Positions 27,729 to 36,476 of a stretch of 64,000 bases of DNA are shown here, in pieces; position 1 is the stretch's first letter, and the number at the start of each line of letters is the position of its first letter. The stretch covers positions 1-64,000 of the forward strand of contig CAZKBP010000017.1 in the NCBI GenBank assembly GCA_964551015.1, written 5' to 3'. This stretch comes from CAZKBP01 sp964551015 (GTDB lineage Bacteria; Bacteroidota; Bacteroidia; Cytophagales; Microscillaceae). The notes beneath the pieces are model-generated. The model made no database searches. It was not told the origin of the DNA and worked only from the letters and a program-made list of their open reading frames with translations. Made by a program: the position numbers and the translations under genes.

Positions 27729-30137
27729 ATGATTTACCCTGAAAATATTGAAGTAAAGCTGGGCTTTGATAAAATACGCCAGCTTCTCAAAGAAGAATGT
27801 ATCAGTACCTTAGGCCAGGCCTTTGTGGATCGTATTCAATTTACTAATAAATATGATCTGATTGCCCGTCTCACGCAGCAAACCGCTGAGTTCTGTGAGA
27901 TTTTACAGCAAGGTGAACGCTTTCCACAACACCATTATATAGATGTGAGTAACTATCTGGTCAAAGCCGCCTTAGAGGGTGCTTACCTGACCGAATCCGA
28001 GTTTCAAGATTTGAAGCTTTCACTCACCACCATCGCCGAATGCTTGGGTTTTTTTGACAAAACTCCCGAGACTGAGTTCCCGCAACTCAAAGAGCTTCGG
28101 CAGCGGATTCAATTAGATAAAAACTTGGTCGCGCAAATAGAATTAATCATCGATGAGCGGGGCAAAATGCGCGATGACGCTTCTTACGAACTGAGGTCGA
28201 TCCGAAGCCGGATGATTAATGAACAAAGCTATCTTCGTAAACGCCTCGATCAGATTATCCGCAATGCCAAGCAAGAAGGCTTCACCAAAGAGGATGCCGA
28301 GCTCACCGTAAGGGATGGAAGACTGGTTATCCCCGTGCTGGCCGAGCATAAACGTAAGATTAAAGGCTTTGTGCACGATGAGTCTGCCACAGGGCAAACG
28401 GTGTTCTTGGAGCCAGCCGAGATTATTGATATCAATAATGAAATCCGTGAGCTTAAATATCAGGAACACCGGGAAATGATTCGTATCCTGAAGCAACTCA
28501 CCGCCAAGGTGCGTCCGCACGTTAAAGATTTGGAAAAAGCCTATCATTTCTTAGGCATGATGGATTTTATTCAGGCTAAGGCCAAATTTGCCTTGAAAAC
28601 CGAATCCATTCGGCCTGAATTTGTCAAAAAGACGCTCTTAGATTGGAAAAATGCTCGCCATCCGCTTTTATTTTTGAATTTCCAGCCATTAGGAAAAGAA
28701 GTGGTACCACTGAGCATCGAACTAACCGCCAAGCAAAGAATCTTATTGATCTCTGGACCCAACGCCGGAGGTAAATCGGTGGCACTCAAAACCGTGGGCC
28801 TGCTCCAGTATATGTTCCAGTCTGGTTTGCTCATTCCCGTGGACGAAGACTCGACGGTAGGGCTTTTCAAAGATATTTTTATTGACATTGGTGATGAACA
28901 ATCCATTGATAATGACCTCAGTACGTATAGCTCACACCTACAGAGCATGAAGTACTTTTTGAAGTTAGCGGATAAATACACGCTTTTTTTGATTGATGAA
29001 TTTGGCACCGGAACCGAGCCAGCCATGGGTGGAGCCATTGCTCAGGCGATTCTCCATCAGCTCAATGAGGCCAAGGCGGTGGGCGTAATTACTACCCATT
29101 ATACAAACCTGAAAGTGTTTGCTGAAAATCAGTCTGGACTGGTCAATGGAGCCATGCAATTTGATGCTCAAAATCTGGAGCCGCTCTATCAATTGGAGAT
29201 TGGGAAACCCGGCAGTTCTTTTGCCTTTGAAATTGCCCAAAAAATCGGCCTCAAAAATGAAGTGATTCAGGAAGCACGTCAACACGCAGGAACCGAACGC
29301 GTGAACTACGACCACCTGCTCAGAGAGCTGGAAATAGAGAAGAAAAACTATAACTCGAAAAACCAAGCGATTTCGGCTAAGGAAAAAATGCTCCATCAAG
29401 TCACCGACGAGTATAATAAGCTGAGAGATTATCTCGACCAAGAGAAGAAGAGAATCTTGAACCAAGCTAAAGCCGAGGCACAAAGCATCTTGAGTCAGGC
29501 TAACCAGAAAATAGAAAATACGATTCGAGAGATTAAAGAACAACAAGCAGAAAGGGAAGCTACCCGCAAAGTGAGACAAGAGTTAGAAGAATTCAAACAA
29601 AGCGTGGAGCCAGAGCCAGAAGTGATCTTGGAGACAAAACCTGAGCCCCAAGAAGAAATCGAGGTGGTCAATGGGGAAATTCAAGTGGGCGATACCGTAC
29701 GCCTCAAGGGGCAGACTGCTTTGGGCGAAGTGCTGAGCATCAAGGGCAAAGATGTAGAAATTGGGATCGGTGAACTTAAATCCAATGTGAAAAAGAATCG
29801 TTTGGAGAAAATCTCTCGCAAAGAAATCAAGGCGCAAGAGAAGAAGGTCAAACGAAGCGTGAAAGGGGTGAATATGAATGAAAAAATGGCCAACTTTAGC
29901 TCCGAGCTCGACGTGCGTGGCCTCAGAGCCGAAGAAGCCATGATGGTGCTGGATAATTTTATGGACGACGTGCTACTGCTCGGTCAGAGCCAAATCCGGA
30001 TTGTACACGGCAAAGGCGATGGAGTATTGCGTCAGGTGGTTCGAGATCAATTACGCAAGTTTAAAGAAGTGACCTCCTTTCAAGATGAACACGTGGAGCG
30101 AGGTGGGGACGGCGTAACCATTGCTACGCTAAAATAG
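27729..30137 (+). CDS. mutS2: Endonuclease MutS2
   Basis: MutS2 is a MutS-family ATPase that lacks the mismatch-recognition domain; reported roles are suppressing recombination and rescuing collided ribosomes. The 802-residue protein has the core/clamp region (residues ~1-310), Walker A GPNAGGKS near 344, Walker B LFLIDEFGTGTEP near 420 and TTHYTNLK after it. A charged coiled coil spans about 515-620, followed by a KOW-like linker (VGDTVRLKGQ). The C-terminal Smr nuclease domain (LDVRGLRAEEA, IRIVHGKGDGVLR, GGDGVTIATL) occupies the last ~80 residues. All expected parts are present. It converges on the minus-strand barrel gene. Confidence 0.95.
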   Translation: MIYPENIEVKLGFDKIRQLLKEECISTLGQAFVDRIQFTNKYDLIARLTQQTAEFCEILQQGERFPQHHYIDVSNYLVKAALEGAYLTESEFQDLKLSLTTIAECLGFFDKTPETEFPQLKELRQRIQLDKNLVAQIELIIDERGKMRDDASYELRSIRSRMINEQSYLRKRLDQIIRNAKQEGFTKEDAELTVRDGRLVIPVLAEHKRKIKGFVHDESATGQTVFLEPAEIIDINNEIRELKYQEHREMIRILKQLTAKVRPHVKDLEKAYHFLGMMDFIQAKAKFALKTESIRPEFVKKTLLDWKNARHPLLFLNFQPLGKEVVPLSIELTAKQRILLISGPNAGGKSVALKTVGLLQYMFQSGLLIPVDEDSTVGLFKDIFIDIGDEQSIDNDLSTYSSHLQSMKYFLKLADKYTLFLIDEFGTGTEPAMGGAIAQAILHQLNEAKAVGVITTHYTNLKVFAENQSGLVNGAMQFDAQNLEPLYQLEIGKPGSSFAFEIAQKIGLKNEVIQEARQHAGTERVNYDHLLRELEIEKKNYNSKNQAISAKEKMLHQVTDEYNKLRDYLDQEKKRILNQAKAEAQSILSQANQKIENTIREIKEQQAEREATRKVRQELEEFKQSVEPEPEVILETKPEPQEEIEVVNGEIQVGDTVRLKGQTALGEVLSIKGKDVEIGIGELKSNVKKNRLEKISRKEIKAQEKKVKRSVKGVNMNEKMANFSSELDVRGLRAEEAMMVLDNFMDDVLLLGQSQIRIVHGKGDGVLRQVVRDQLRKFKEVTSFQDEHVERGGDGVTIATLK

Positions 30138-30193
30138 CTGTAAAGTGAGAAATCTATCTGAAAGCCAAGCATTAAAAACCGAAGGTTTCTCAT

Positions 30194-30754
30194 TCAATAT
30201 TTCCCCAAAAAAGTGAGGGACAAACCCAAGTGAATACTTAGGAAAGAAAGACTCTCTAAGTCAGTTACAAAATAATGATAGCGGAGGCTTCCCAAAAAAG
30301 CTACATCATCGCTGAGTTGAACGGCCAAACCTAGCTTGGGAGCCAAGCCAAAGTAGCTTTCTCCGATTACATTCACTTGATTGGCAAATTCTTGGCGATT
30401 TCCCAAACGGTATAAGCCAATTCCCAAGCCTAAATATGGGATTACCCCTTCATCCAAATCATTGAAATAATAATCTGACTGAATCAGTACCGGGGTTGCA
30501 TTGATCTCAAAACGATCAAACCCGGCAAAAGTCTCAGAACCACGAAAAGGATAAAAACCAGCACTCAATCCCAACGCAAAGCGATCAGTCAGTAAATATT
30601 TCAACTCTAGTTGTCCACCAAAAGCAGGATTGACTTGGTTATTGAGTGTGCCAAAAGGAATGGCCACGCCCGGCTCTAGCTCTAACTTTAGCTGCGCCCA
30701 AACCGAAAGGGGCAGGAACCACAAGAGTAAGCAGCATGTAAATCGTTTTTTCAA
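30194..30754 (-). CDS. Small outer-membrane beta-barrel protein
   Basis: A 186-residue protein with a signal peptide (cut after SVWAQ) and alternating hydrophobic strands of the outer-membrane protein beta-barrel type: LKLELEPGVAIPFGTL, the glycine-rich FALGLSAGFYPF, YLGLGIGLYRLG, and a last strand LGLSLTFLGKY. The size fits an eight-stranded OmpW/OmpX-like barrel. Specific function cannot be inferred. It begins 6 bp after the stop of the inner-membrane protein gene, so both probably come from one transcript started near 31356. Confidence 0.75.
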   Translation of the reverse strand: MKKRFTCCLLLWFLPLSVWAQLKLELEPGVAIPFGTLNNQVNPAFGGQLELKYLLTDRFALGLSAGFYPFRGSETFAGFDRFEINATPVLIQSDYYFNDLDEGVIPYLGLGIGLYRLGNRQEFANQVNVIGESYFGLAPKLGLAVQLSDDVAFLGSLRYHYFVTDLESLSFLSIHLGLSLTFLGKY

Positions 30755-30760
30755 AAGTGC

Positions 30761-31279
30761 TTAGGTAAGAAATTCCTCTCTCCGAATCCGAAGGCGATAA
30801 AATATAAAAGCGATCCAGCCCACCAAGGCTACTAAAAAGACCAGGGCCATCAAGCCATATTCATACAGCTGGCCTCCCATCCCTCGATTGGTAAACCAAA
30901 TCTTGACAACACCCGTGATCACCAAGGTATTGATAATTAAAGCAAAACCATAGATCCACACCACGAAAACTTCACGCAGTTTGGCTTTGCGGTCGGTATC
31001 CTCGAGCCAAAAATCTCGCTCAGGGATTGAGAATTTTTCCAAGGGCATTTCTTGCATCACCCGAGCGATCATGGCGATCAATAAATTACTGATTACCATA
31101 AAACCCGCTGCCACATAAAAAAAAGTATGATGATCGATGGCCGCCAGACTACTGCCGTCCGTGGCGCGGTAGACCGTCACGGGGGCACCTCGATCCGAAA
31201 GCTCATAGTAAGCCATACCAAGTAACACTACAAACAAAAGTATAGTCGCATTTTTGACTAATTTGATGACATTGACCAT
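30761..31279 (-). CDS. Four-helix membrane protein, unknown function
   Basis: I do not recognise this 172-residue protein. It has four hydrophobic segments, at about residues 10-26, 50-73, 103-124 and 139-160. A soluble loop of ~25 residues (EKFSIPERDFWLEDTDRK) lies between segments two and three, and a short polar part with DGSSLAAIDHHTFF between one and two. Both ends are probably cytoplasmic; the C-terminus is basic (RLRIRREEF). It is co-directional with, and 6 bp from, the small barrel gene, which hints at a shared envelope role. A TATCTTTG element lies 82 bp upstream. Confidence 0.7.
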   Translation of the reverse strand: MVNVIKLVKNATILLFVVLLGMAYYELSDRGAPVTVYRATDGSSLAAIDHHTFFYVAAGFMVISNLLIAMIARVMQEMPLEKFSIPERDFWLEDTDRKAKLREVFVVWIYGFALIINTLVITGVVKIWFTNRGMGGQLYEYGLMALVFLVALVGWIAFIFYRLRIRREEFLT

Positions 31280-31360
31280 GTTGGCTAGAATTTTATACGT
31301 TTAAGAGATTTTATAATAACCGCTTACTAACGAGGATAGTTATTAATGTCGCTCTAAAAT

Positions 31361-31368
31361 CAAAGATA
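31361..31368 (-). promoter_or_regulatory. Putative -7 element (TATCTTTG, minus strand)
   Basis: The minus strand reads TATCTTTG, a full match to TAnnTTTG, and would start transcription near 31356, some 77 nt before the membrane protein gene. No -33 TTTG at the usual spacing was found. Confidence 0.4.
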
Positions 31369-31443
31369 CAGGCAAATCTCCAGTATTACCGCCTGAGATA
31401 TGACTTTTTACGAATAAGCTTTTCTATTGCTACCTTTACCCAT

Positions 31444-32319
31444 ATGAAAGTATCCGGCTTTACTTTTGTCAGAAATGCAATTGCTTTGGATTATCCCTTG
31501 GTAGAATCGCTTTGTTCTATTCTCACTCTTTGCGATGAGCTAGTGATTGCGGTAGGAAAATCCGAGGATAACACCTTGGAGCTTGTAAAATCCATTGATT
31601 CTGAAAAGATTAAAATCATAGAAACGGTTTGGGATGATAACCTCCGTCAGGGCGGACAGATACTAGCTCAACAAACTAATGCAGCTTTTCAAGCAATCAA
31701 TCCCGAGGCAGATTGGGCTTTTTATCTACAAGCAGACGAAGTAGTACACGAGCAAGACCTAGCAAGCATTCATCAGGCCATGCTACGCTGGAAAGACGAT
31801 CCCAAGGTAGAGGGGCTTTTATTCAATTATATACATTTTTTTGGCTCCTACGATTACTATGCGGACTCCAGACAATGGTATCGCAAAGAAATTCGAGTCA
31901 TCAAAAATGATCCTGATATTTTCTCTTACCAAGATGCACAAGGTTTCCGCAAAAAGCCCAATCGAAAACTAAGGGTAAAGGAGCTAGATGCTTGTATCTA
32001 CCACTACGGCTGGGTCAGAGAGCCACGCAAGCAGAGTGCGAAGCAACGTGCTTTTCACAGGCTTTGGCACGATGATGAATATCTTCAAAAACAGCCTTAC
32101 TATCAGGATATACCTTTTGATTATTCTTCGGTAGATTCTTTGGCGCGTTTCACGGGGCGGCATCCCAAGGTCATGCGGAAGCGAATTGCTCATCTGAATT
32201 GGGAGTTTCAGCCGGATATTCAGTTGAAAAATTATTCCCCGAGAGTGCGTTGGCTCATGTGGATCGAGCAATTAACGGGTTGGCGCATTGGCGAGTATAA
32301 GAATTACCGAAAAATCTAA
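31444..32319 (+). CDS. Glycosyltransferase, GT2-like (QADE paralogue A)
   Basis: This 291-residue protein is a small GT-A-type transferase. It starts KVSGFTFVRNA, has a DELVIAVGKSEDNT turn where GT2 enzymes bind the nucleotide sugar, and a FYLQADEVVHEQ motif in the position of the DXD metal site. Further on are NDPDIFSYQDAQGFR and IYHYGWVREPRKQ. It is a clear paralogue of the gene at 34323-35282 and the two flank an ABC exporter in opposite orientation. It probably adds a sugar to an LPS-type glycolipid. A -7-like TACCTTTA at 31431-31438 lies so close to the ATG that the mRNA would be almost leaderless. Confidence 0.8.
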   Translation: MKVSGFTFVRNAIALDYPLVESLCSILTLCDELVIAVGKSEDNTLELVKSIDSEKIKIIETVWDDNLRQGGQILAQQTNAAFQAINPEADWAFYLQADEVVHEQDLASIHQAMLRWKDDPKVEGLLFNYIHFFGSYDYYADSRQWYRKEIRVIKNDPDIFSYQDAQGFRKKPNRKLRVKELDACIYHYGWVREPRKQSAKQRAFHRLWHDDEYLQKQPYYQDIPFDYSSVDSLARFTGRHPKVMRKRIAHLNWEFQPDIQLKNYSPRVRWLMWIEQLTGWRIGEYKNYRKI

Positions 32320-32334
32320 AAATCGATCCTTCCA

Positions 32335-34164
32335 TCAAACAGATTGGGTTTGGCTTAACCTCCGGTAGACACCTTCTTGTTTCTGGAGCAAGCTTTCGTG
32401 ATTTCCTTCTTCTATGATTTCGCCATTTCCTAACACAATGATTTTGTCCGCGTGGCGAATGGTGCTCAGTCGGTGAGCGATTACCAAGGAAGTGCGGTTC
32501 TCCATGAGTTTATAAAGTGCTTCTTGTACCAATTTTTCGGATTCTACATCCAGCGCGGAGGTTGCCTCATCTAAAATCAGGATTGGGGGATTTTTGAGTA
32601 CGGCTCTGGCGATGGTGATTCGCTGTCTTTGCCCTCCAGAAAGCTTCATGCCCCGGTCTCCAATCACGGTCTGGTAGCCATTTTCAGTTTTCATGATAAA
32701 GTCGTGCGCGTTCGCAATGCGGGCTGCTTGCTCTATGGCTTGGGGGGAAATATCTTTTTCGGCAAAAGCAATATTATTGTAGATCGTGTCATTAAAGAGG
32801 ATAGACTCTTGGGTTACGACGCCCATCTGAGCCAAAACCGACTCTCTTTGTAAATCTTTTACAGAAATGCCGTCAATTGCAATTTTGCCTTTTTGCACAT
32901 CATAAAAACGCGGAATCAGGTCGGCAATGGTAGATTTACCGCTTCCTGTTTCACCTACGAGCGCTACGGTTTGGCCTTTTTCTATGCTGAAATTAATATC
33001 CTTCAATACCCACTTGTCTTCATATCGAAAAGACACATTCTCGAAAGTAATCGCTTTCTCGAAAGATGCTAAGCGTTTTGCTTGGGGATGATCCTGAATT
33101 TGGGTAGGCGTATCCATTACCTCAAAAACCCGATCTGCCGAAGATAAACCTCTCTGGATATAGCTGAGCGCGTTAGAAATGGCTTTGGCAGGGCGAAGTA
33201 CCTGAGAGAATAGAATGACATACGTTACAAATTCACTGGCCTCCAAGGTAGAATTCTCGGCAAACACCAAGCTTCCTCCATAAATCAGAATGATAGCAAT
33301 CACGGCCACTCCTGAAAGTTCAGAGAAAGGAGAGGCGAGCTCCCGCGTACGTGAGATAGAATCTAGCTGTCGTGCGTATCGCTGATTTTCACGGTTGAAT
33401 TTCTCCCGAATATAAGCTACCGCGTTAAACGCCTTGATGATGCGTACGGCGGTAATACTCTCATCTACAATGCTCAGAATTTCGCCAATAGATTTCTGAC
33501 TGACTTTGGTCTTTTTCCTCAGCTTTTTGGTCACGTAGGAGATCGTAGCCCCAGAAATAGGAACAATAATCAAGGTGAATAAAGTCAGTTTAAAAGAAAT
33601 CAGGAACAGAGCCACGAAAAAACCAATCAGACTGATAGGCTCTTTGAGTAATAAATCCAAGCTAAATTTGATCGTATTTTCTATCTCTTGTACGTCCGTA
33701 GTCAGGCGTGAGGTCAAATCGCCTTTGCGCTGCGTGGAGAAATAGCCCATATGCAAGGAAGTAATCTTGCGAAAAAGCTGCTCGCGAATATTCAGAATCG
33801 CATTGATTTTCAACCTTTCCCGCATCCGCATGGACAAATAATAGAAAAGATTGGCCAAAAATACCGAAATCACGATCACGATGCAGACAAATTGGAGTGC
33901 TCCCATCCGTCCATACTGTTGAATCGTGTAGGCAAAATAATAATAAAACCAATCTTTGAGATACTCGAAATTCCATTGGAAGCTAGGCTCTTGTAGCATT
34001 TCCTGCGCTTGATTGACATTGCCAAAGAGCACATCTAACAAAGGAATCAGAAGCGTGAAATTCGCCAGCCCAAAGAGCGTACTCAGCGTGGAGAACAAAA
34101 AAAAGGGAAGCGCGTACTTGCCAATCGGACGGGCATAGGAGAGAATACGAAAGAGAGTTTTCAA
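32335..34164 (-). CDS. ABC exporter, MsbA-like fused permease/ATPase
   Basis: The 609-residue half-transporter has an N-terminal six-helix membrane domain (residues ~15-330) and a C-terminal ATPase. The nucleotide-binding part shows Walker A GETGSGKST, the Q-loop VVTQES, signature LSGGQRQR, Walker B ILILDEATSAL and the switch VIAHRLSTIRHADK, all intact. Such homodimeric exporters flip lipids or lipid-linked sugars; setting within a glycosyltransferase block suggests lipid A-core or another glycolipid as substrate (inference). It converges with the plus-strand glycosyltransferase (15-bp gap). A TACCTTTG promoter element lies 118 bp upstream. Confidence 0.92.
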   Translation of the reverse strand: MKTLFRILSYARPIGKYALPFFLFSTLSTLFGLANFTLLIPLLDVLFGNVNQAQEMLQEPSFQWNFEYLKDWFYYYFAYTIQQYGRMGALQFVCIVIVISVFLANLFYYLSMRMRERLKINAILNIREQLFRKITSLHMGYFSTQRKGDLTSRLTTDVQEIENTIKFSLDLLLKEPISLIGFFVALFLISFKLTLFTLIIVPISGATISYVTKKLRKKTKVSQKSIGEILSIVDESITAVRIIKAFNAVAYIREKFNRENQRYARQLDSISRTRELASPFSELSGVAVIAIILIYGGSLVFAENSTLEASEFVTYVILFSQVLRPAKAISNALSYIQRGLSSADRVFEVMDTPTQIQDHPQAKRLASFEKAITFENVSFRYEDKWVLKDINFSIEKGQTVALVGETGSGKSTIADLIPRFYDVQKGKIAIDGISVKDLQRESVLAQMGVVTQESILFNDTIYNNIAFAEKDISPQAIEQAARIANAHDFIMKTENGYQTVIGDRGMKLSGGQRQRITIARAVLKNPPILILDEATSALDVESEKLVQEALYKLMENRTSLVIAHRLSTIRHADKIIVLGNGEIIEEGNHESLLQKQEGVYRRLSQTQSV

Positions 34165-34281
34165 ACCAGTTGGATATATTTAGTAATTGTCCGTTGTGAG
34201 TTTCTGTTTCGGGGCTGATCTTTGATATTTTTCGATCTTATCAAATCTAAACACAAGACTACTTTTGATAATTGATAGGCG

Positions 34282-34289
34282 CAAAGGTA
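34282..34289 (-). promoter_or_regulatory. Putative ABC exporter -7 element (TACCTTTG, minus strand)
   Basis: The minus strand reads TACCTTTG, a full match to the Bacteroidota -7 consensus. It lies in the 158-bp spacer between the upstream glycosyltransferase gene and the ABC exporter, giving a leader of about 113 nt. No clear -33 element was seen. Confidence 0.4.
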
Positions 34290-34322
34290 AAGGAGAAAAA
34301 CCGAATTTGCTAGTTTTCTCAT

Positions 34323-35282
34323 TTAGGGAAATCTGCGGATAACTTTCCAATTATTGTAGCCCAATTCTTTGTGCTTGAAACCCAAAATTTTCTTTTCTAT
34401 AAAGGATCGCAAACGATACTTGAATTTCTCGTGTTGGAGCAAGGGCTGTTTAGAAGTACGAACTTTGGAATAGTTTAGTTTGTCAGCCCAGTCAAAATCG
34501 GCGATCCAATCGGCCATCACCTGAGGGTGTGTGCCCTCGAACCGAGAAAGCTGCCCCAAAGGCCCATAATCAAACTCTTCGGGAGCGTGCTGATGTTGCT
34601 CTTGGGCACGACTTTCACCTCTGTGAATGGTCGCGAAAGCCTTCCGCTTGTTTTGCATAAAGCGCGGGGGCCTCACCCAGCCATAATGATAGATAAAGGC
34701 ATCTATATAGGCCACTTTGAGTTTATACGTATTTTCTTTTTGGCGATAATTCTTCCCATCAAAATTAGGAATACGCCGGAAAGACTGGGCGGAGATATAA
34801 GAATGAATATCGGGATCATTCCTGATGAGTCGAATTTCTCGGGGATACCAGCCTCGACTATCTAAATAGTGCCGGTAGTCCCCATAAAAATGTTTGTATT
34901 TAAAAAGAAAGCCTTCTACTTCCTGGTCATCCAAATACTTTTCGCAAGCAGCTCGTATCGTGGGCAAATACTGCTCGTGTACGGCTTCATCGGCTTGCAA
35001 ATAAAAGAGCCAATCCCCGCTGCAAGCTTCCTTGGCAATATCCGTTTGGTGGGCATGCTCCATACCACGCGGATAAGCCTCCAGATCCCAGACGGTATGG
35101 ATAATTTTCACCTTAGGCGAATCAATCGCTTCAATGCGTTGCTGAGTGCGGTCATCCGAGTCTCCCTTGCCCAAGGCCACTACAAACTCATCTACTAGGG
35201 GTAAAGCAGACTCAATGGCTTCTTTGACGGGATAATAAAGCTTATTGGCATTTCTGACAAAAGTAAATCCGCTTATTTTCAT
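34323..35282 (-). CDS. Glycosyltransferase, GT2-like (QADE paralogue B)
   Basis: The start at 35282 (MKISGF) aligns with the paralogue at 31444; an ATG four codons upstream is possible. The two proteins share KxSGFTFVRNA, FYLQADExVHEQ, the RNDPDI/KNDPDI stretch, and YHYGWVRxPR, with moderate divergence in between. Compared with its paralogue it carries a short insertion near NFDGKNYRQKENTY and a longer C-terminus (KKILGFKHKELGYNNW). It is likely to transfer a sugar onto a cell-envelope glycolipid; donor and acceptor are unknown. It is followed by the ABC exporter and preceded by a GT4 gene on the same strand. Confidence 0.8.
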   Translation of the reverse strand: MKISGFTFVRNANKLYYPVKEAIESALPLVDEFVVALGKGDSDDRTQQRIEAIDSPKVKIIHTVWDLEAYPRGMEHAHQTDIAKEACSGDWLFYLQADEAVHEQYLPTIRAACEKYLDDQEVEGFLFKYKHFYGDYRHYLDSRGWYPREIRLIRNDPDIHSYISAQSFRRIPNFDGKNYRQKENTYKLKVAYIDAFIYHYGWVRPPRFMQNKRKAFATIHRGESRAQEQHQHAPEEFDYGPLGQLSRFEGTHPQVMADWIADFDWADKLNYSKVRTSKQPLLQHEKFKYRLRSFIEKKILGFKHKELGYNNWKVIRRFP

Positions 35283-35360
35283 AGATTTTGGCATAGCCCT
35301 ACAAAAGAAAGGAAGAAAAAGCTTTGTGCAAAATTTTGGCTCAGGTGGGGGGCGATAAAT

Positions 35361-36473
35361 TTAATATAATATCTCCTGATAAACGGCCTGAGTCTGTTTG
35401 GCCATGTTTTCTTTGGTGAAGTTCTTAAGATGTTGACTGGCATTTGCTACCAGCTTCTGGCGCAAAACAGGCTCTTGAATCACTTGATAAGTATGCGCAG
35501 CCAAGGTCTGAAAATCACCCAAGGGAGCTAGCATACCCGTTTCTTGATGAAATACCATCTCTGGAATGCCACCTACTTGAGTAGCTACCACGGGTACTTT
35601 GCAGGCAAAAGCATCTAAAATACTGGTTCCTAAACCTTCGGTGCGACTCGTGCAAAGAAACACATCAAACTCTGGTAGTATTTTTGGAATATCTTCACGA
35701 AAACCGGTGAAAATTATCTGATCTTCCATATTTTTTTCCCGAATCAGAGTCTTCACTAAATGCGCTTCTTCCTCATCTTGTTGGCGTCCGATGATAAAAT
35801 ATTTGGCTGCTAATCCCTTGGCTCGGAGCTGAGCAGCCGTTTTTACAAAAGTCTTTAAATCTTTGTCTTGAGAAAGCGTGGCAATATTTCCGATAATACG
35901 CGTCTCAGGGGGAAGGTCATATTCCTGATGAAGAATTCCCTGAGAAGTGTAGGGAAAACGATGCACATCCACGCCGCTGTAAATCCGTGTCAAGCGTTTC
36001 TGATCACGAATATCAGGCGAATAGAGTGCTTTAATAGCCTCGGAGATACAGATAATTTTTTTGAGGCGAGGATGATTGTACTTATGCCGAGATAGAAAAT
36101 TTTTTTTCATCGGATAATTGATCCTACGGGTCAAGACCAAAGGGAGCTTAACACCAAACAAATCACTGGCGAGTACCCCGTGGGTATGCGCGTGCGAATC
36201 GTGTAAATGTATCAGATCAATCTGCATCGCGTGGATTGCTTTTTTAAGCAAGCGAGCCGTTGTGAAAGCATTGCCCTTAGGATAAGTAAAGAAAGGAACC
36301 TCTTTTCTTTGGCAAAAAGCGGCCAAAGCAGAGTCTTTCAAACAAAATACGTGAGGCAGGAAGGGAGTATCCAGCGATGCTTCTATCAGGTAAGCGATTT
36401 GTTGTTCGCCTCCCCGCCATTTTTCGGCAGAGGAGAGGTGTATAATTTTTTTGATCTCAGGTGGGGATTTCAT
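35361..36473 (-). CDS. Glycosyltransferase family 4
   Basis: A 370-residue GT-B-fold transferase. The N-terminal acceptor domain contains KIIHLSSAEKWRGGEQQ and IHLHDSHAHTHGVL. The C-terminal donor domain shows RIIGNIATLSQDKDLKTFVKT, YFIIGRQQDEE, TSRTEGLGTSILDAFACKVPVVAT and GGIPEMV, the usual GT4 nucleotide-sugar region. It probably adds a sugar to an LPS core or similar glycan. The gene starts 3 bp after the GT9 stop codon, which puts the GT2-GT9-GT4 trio in one operon. Confidence 0.9.
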   Translation of the reverse strand: MKSPPEIKKIIHLSSAEKWRGGEQQIAYLIEASLDTPFLPHVFCLKDSALAAFCQRKEVPFFTYPKGNAFTTARLLKKAIHAMQIDLIHLHDSHAHTHGVLASDLFGVKLPLVLTRRINYPMKKNFLSRHKYNHPRLKKIICISEAIKALYSPDIRDQKRLTRIYSGVDVHRFPYTSQGILHQEYDLPPETRIIGNIATLSQDKDLKTFVKTAAQLRAKGLAAKYFIIGRQQDEEEAHLVKTLIREKNMEDQIIFTGFREDIPKILPEFDVFLCTSRTEGLGTSILDAFACKVPVVATQVGGIPEMVFHQETGMLAPLGDFQTLAAHTYQVIQEPVLRQKLVANASQHLKNFTKENMAKQTQAVYQEILY

Positions 36474-36476
36474 GAT

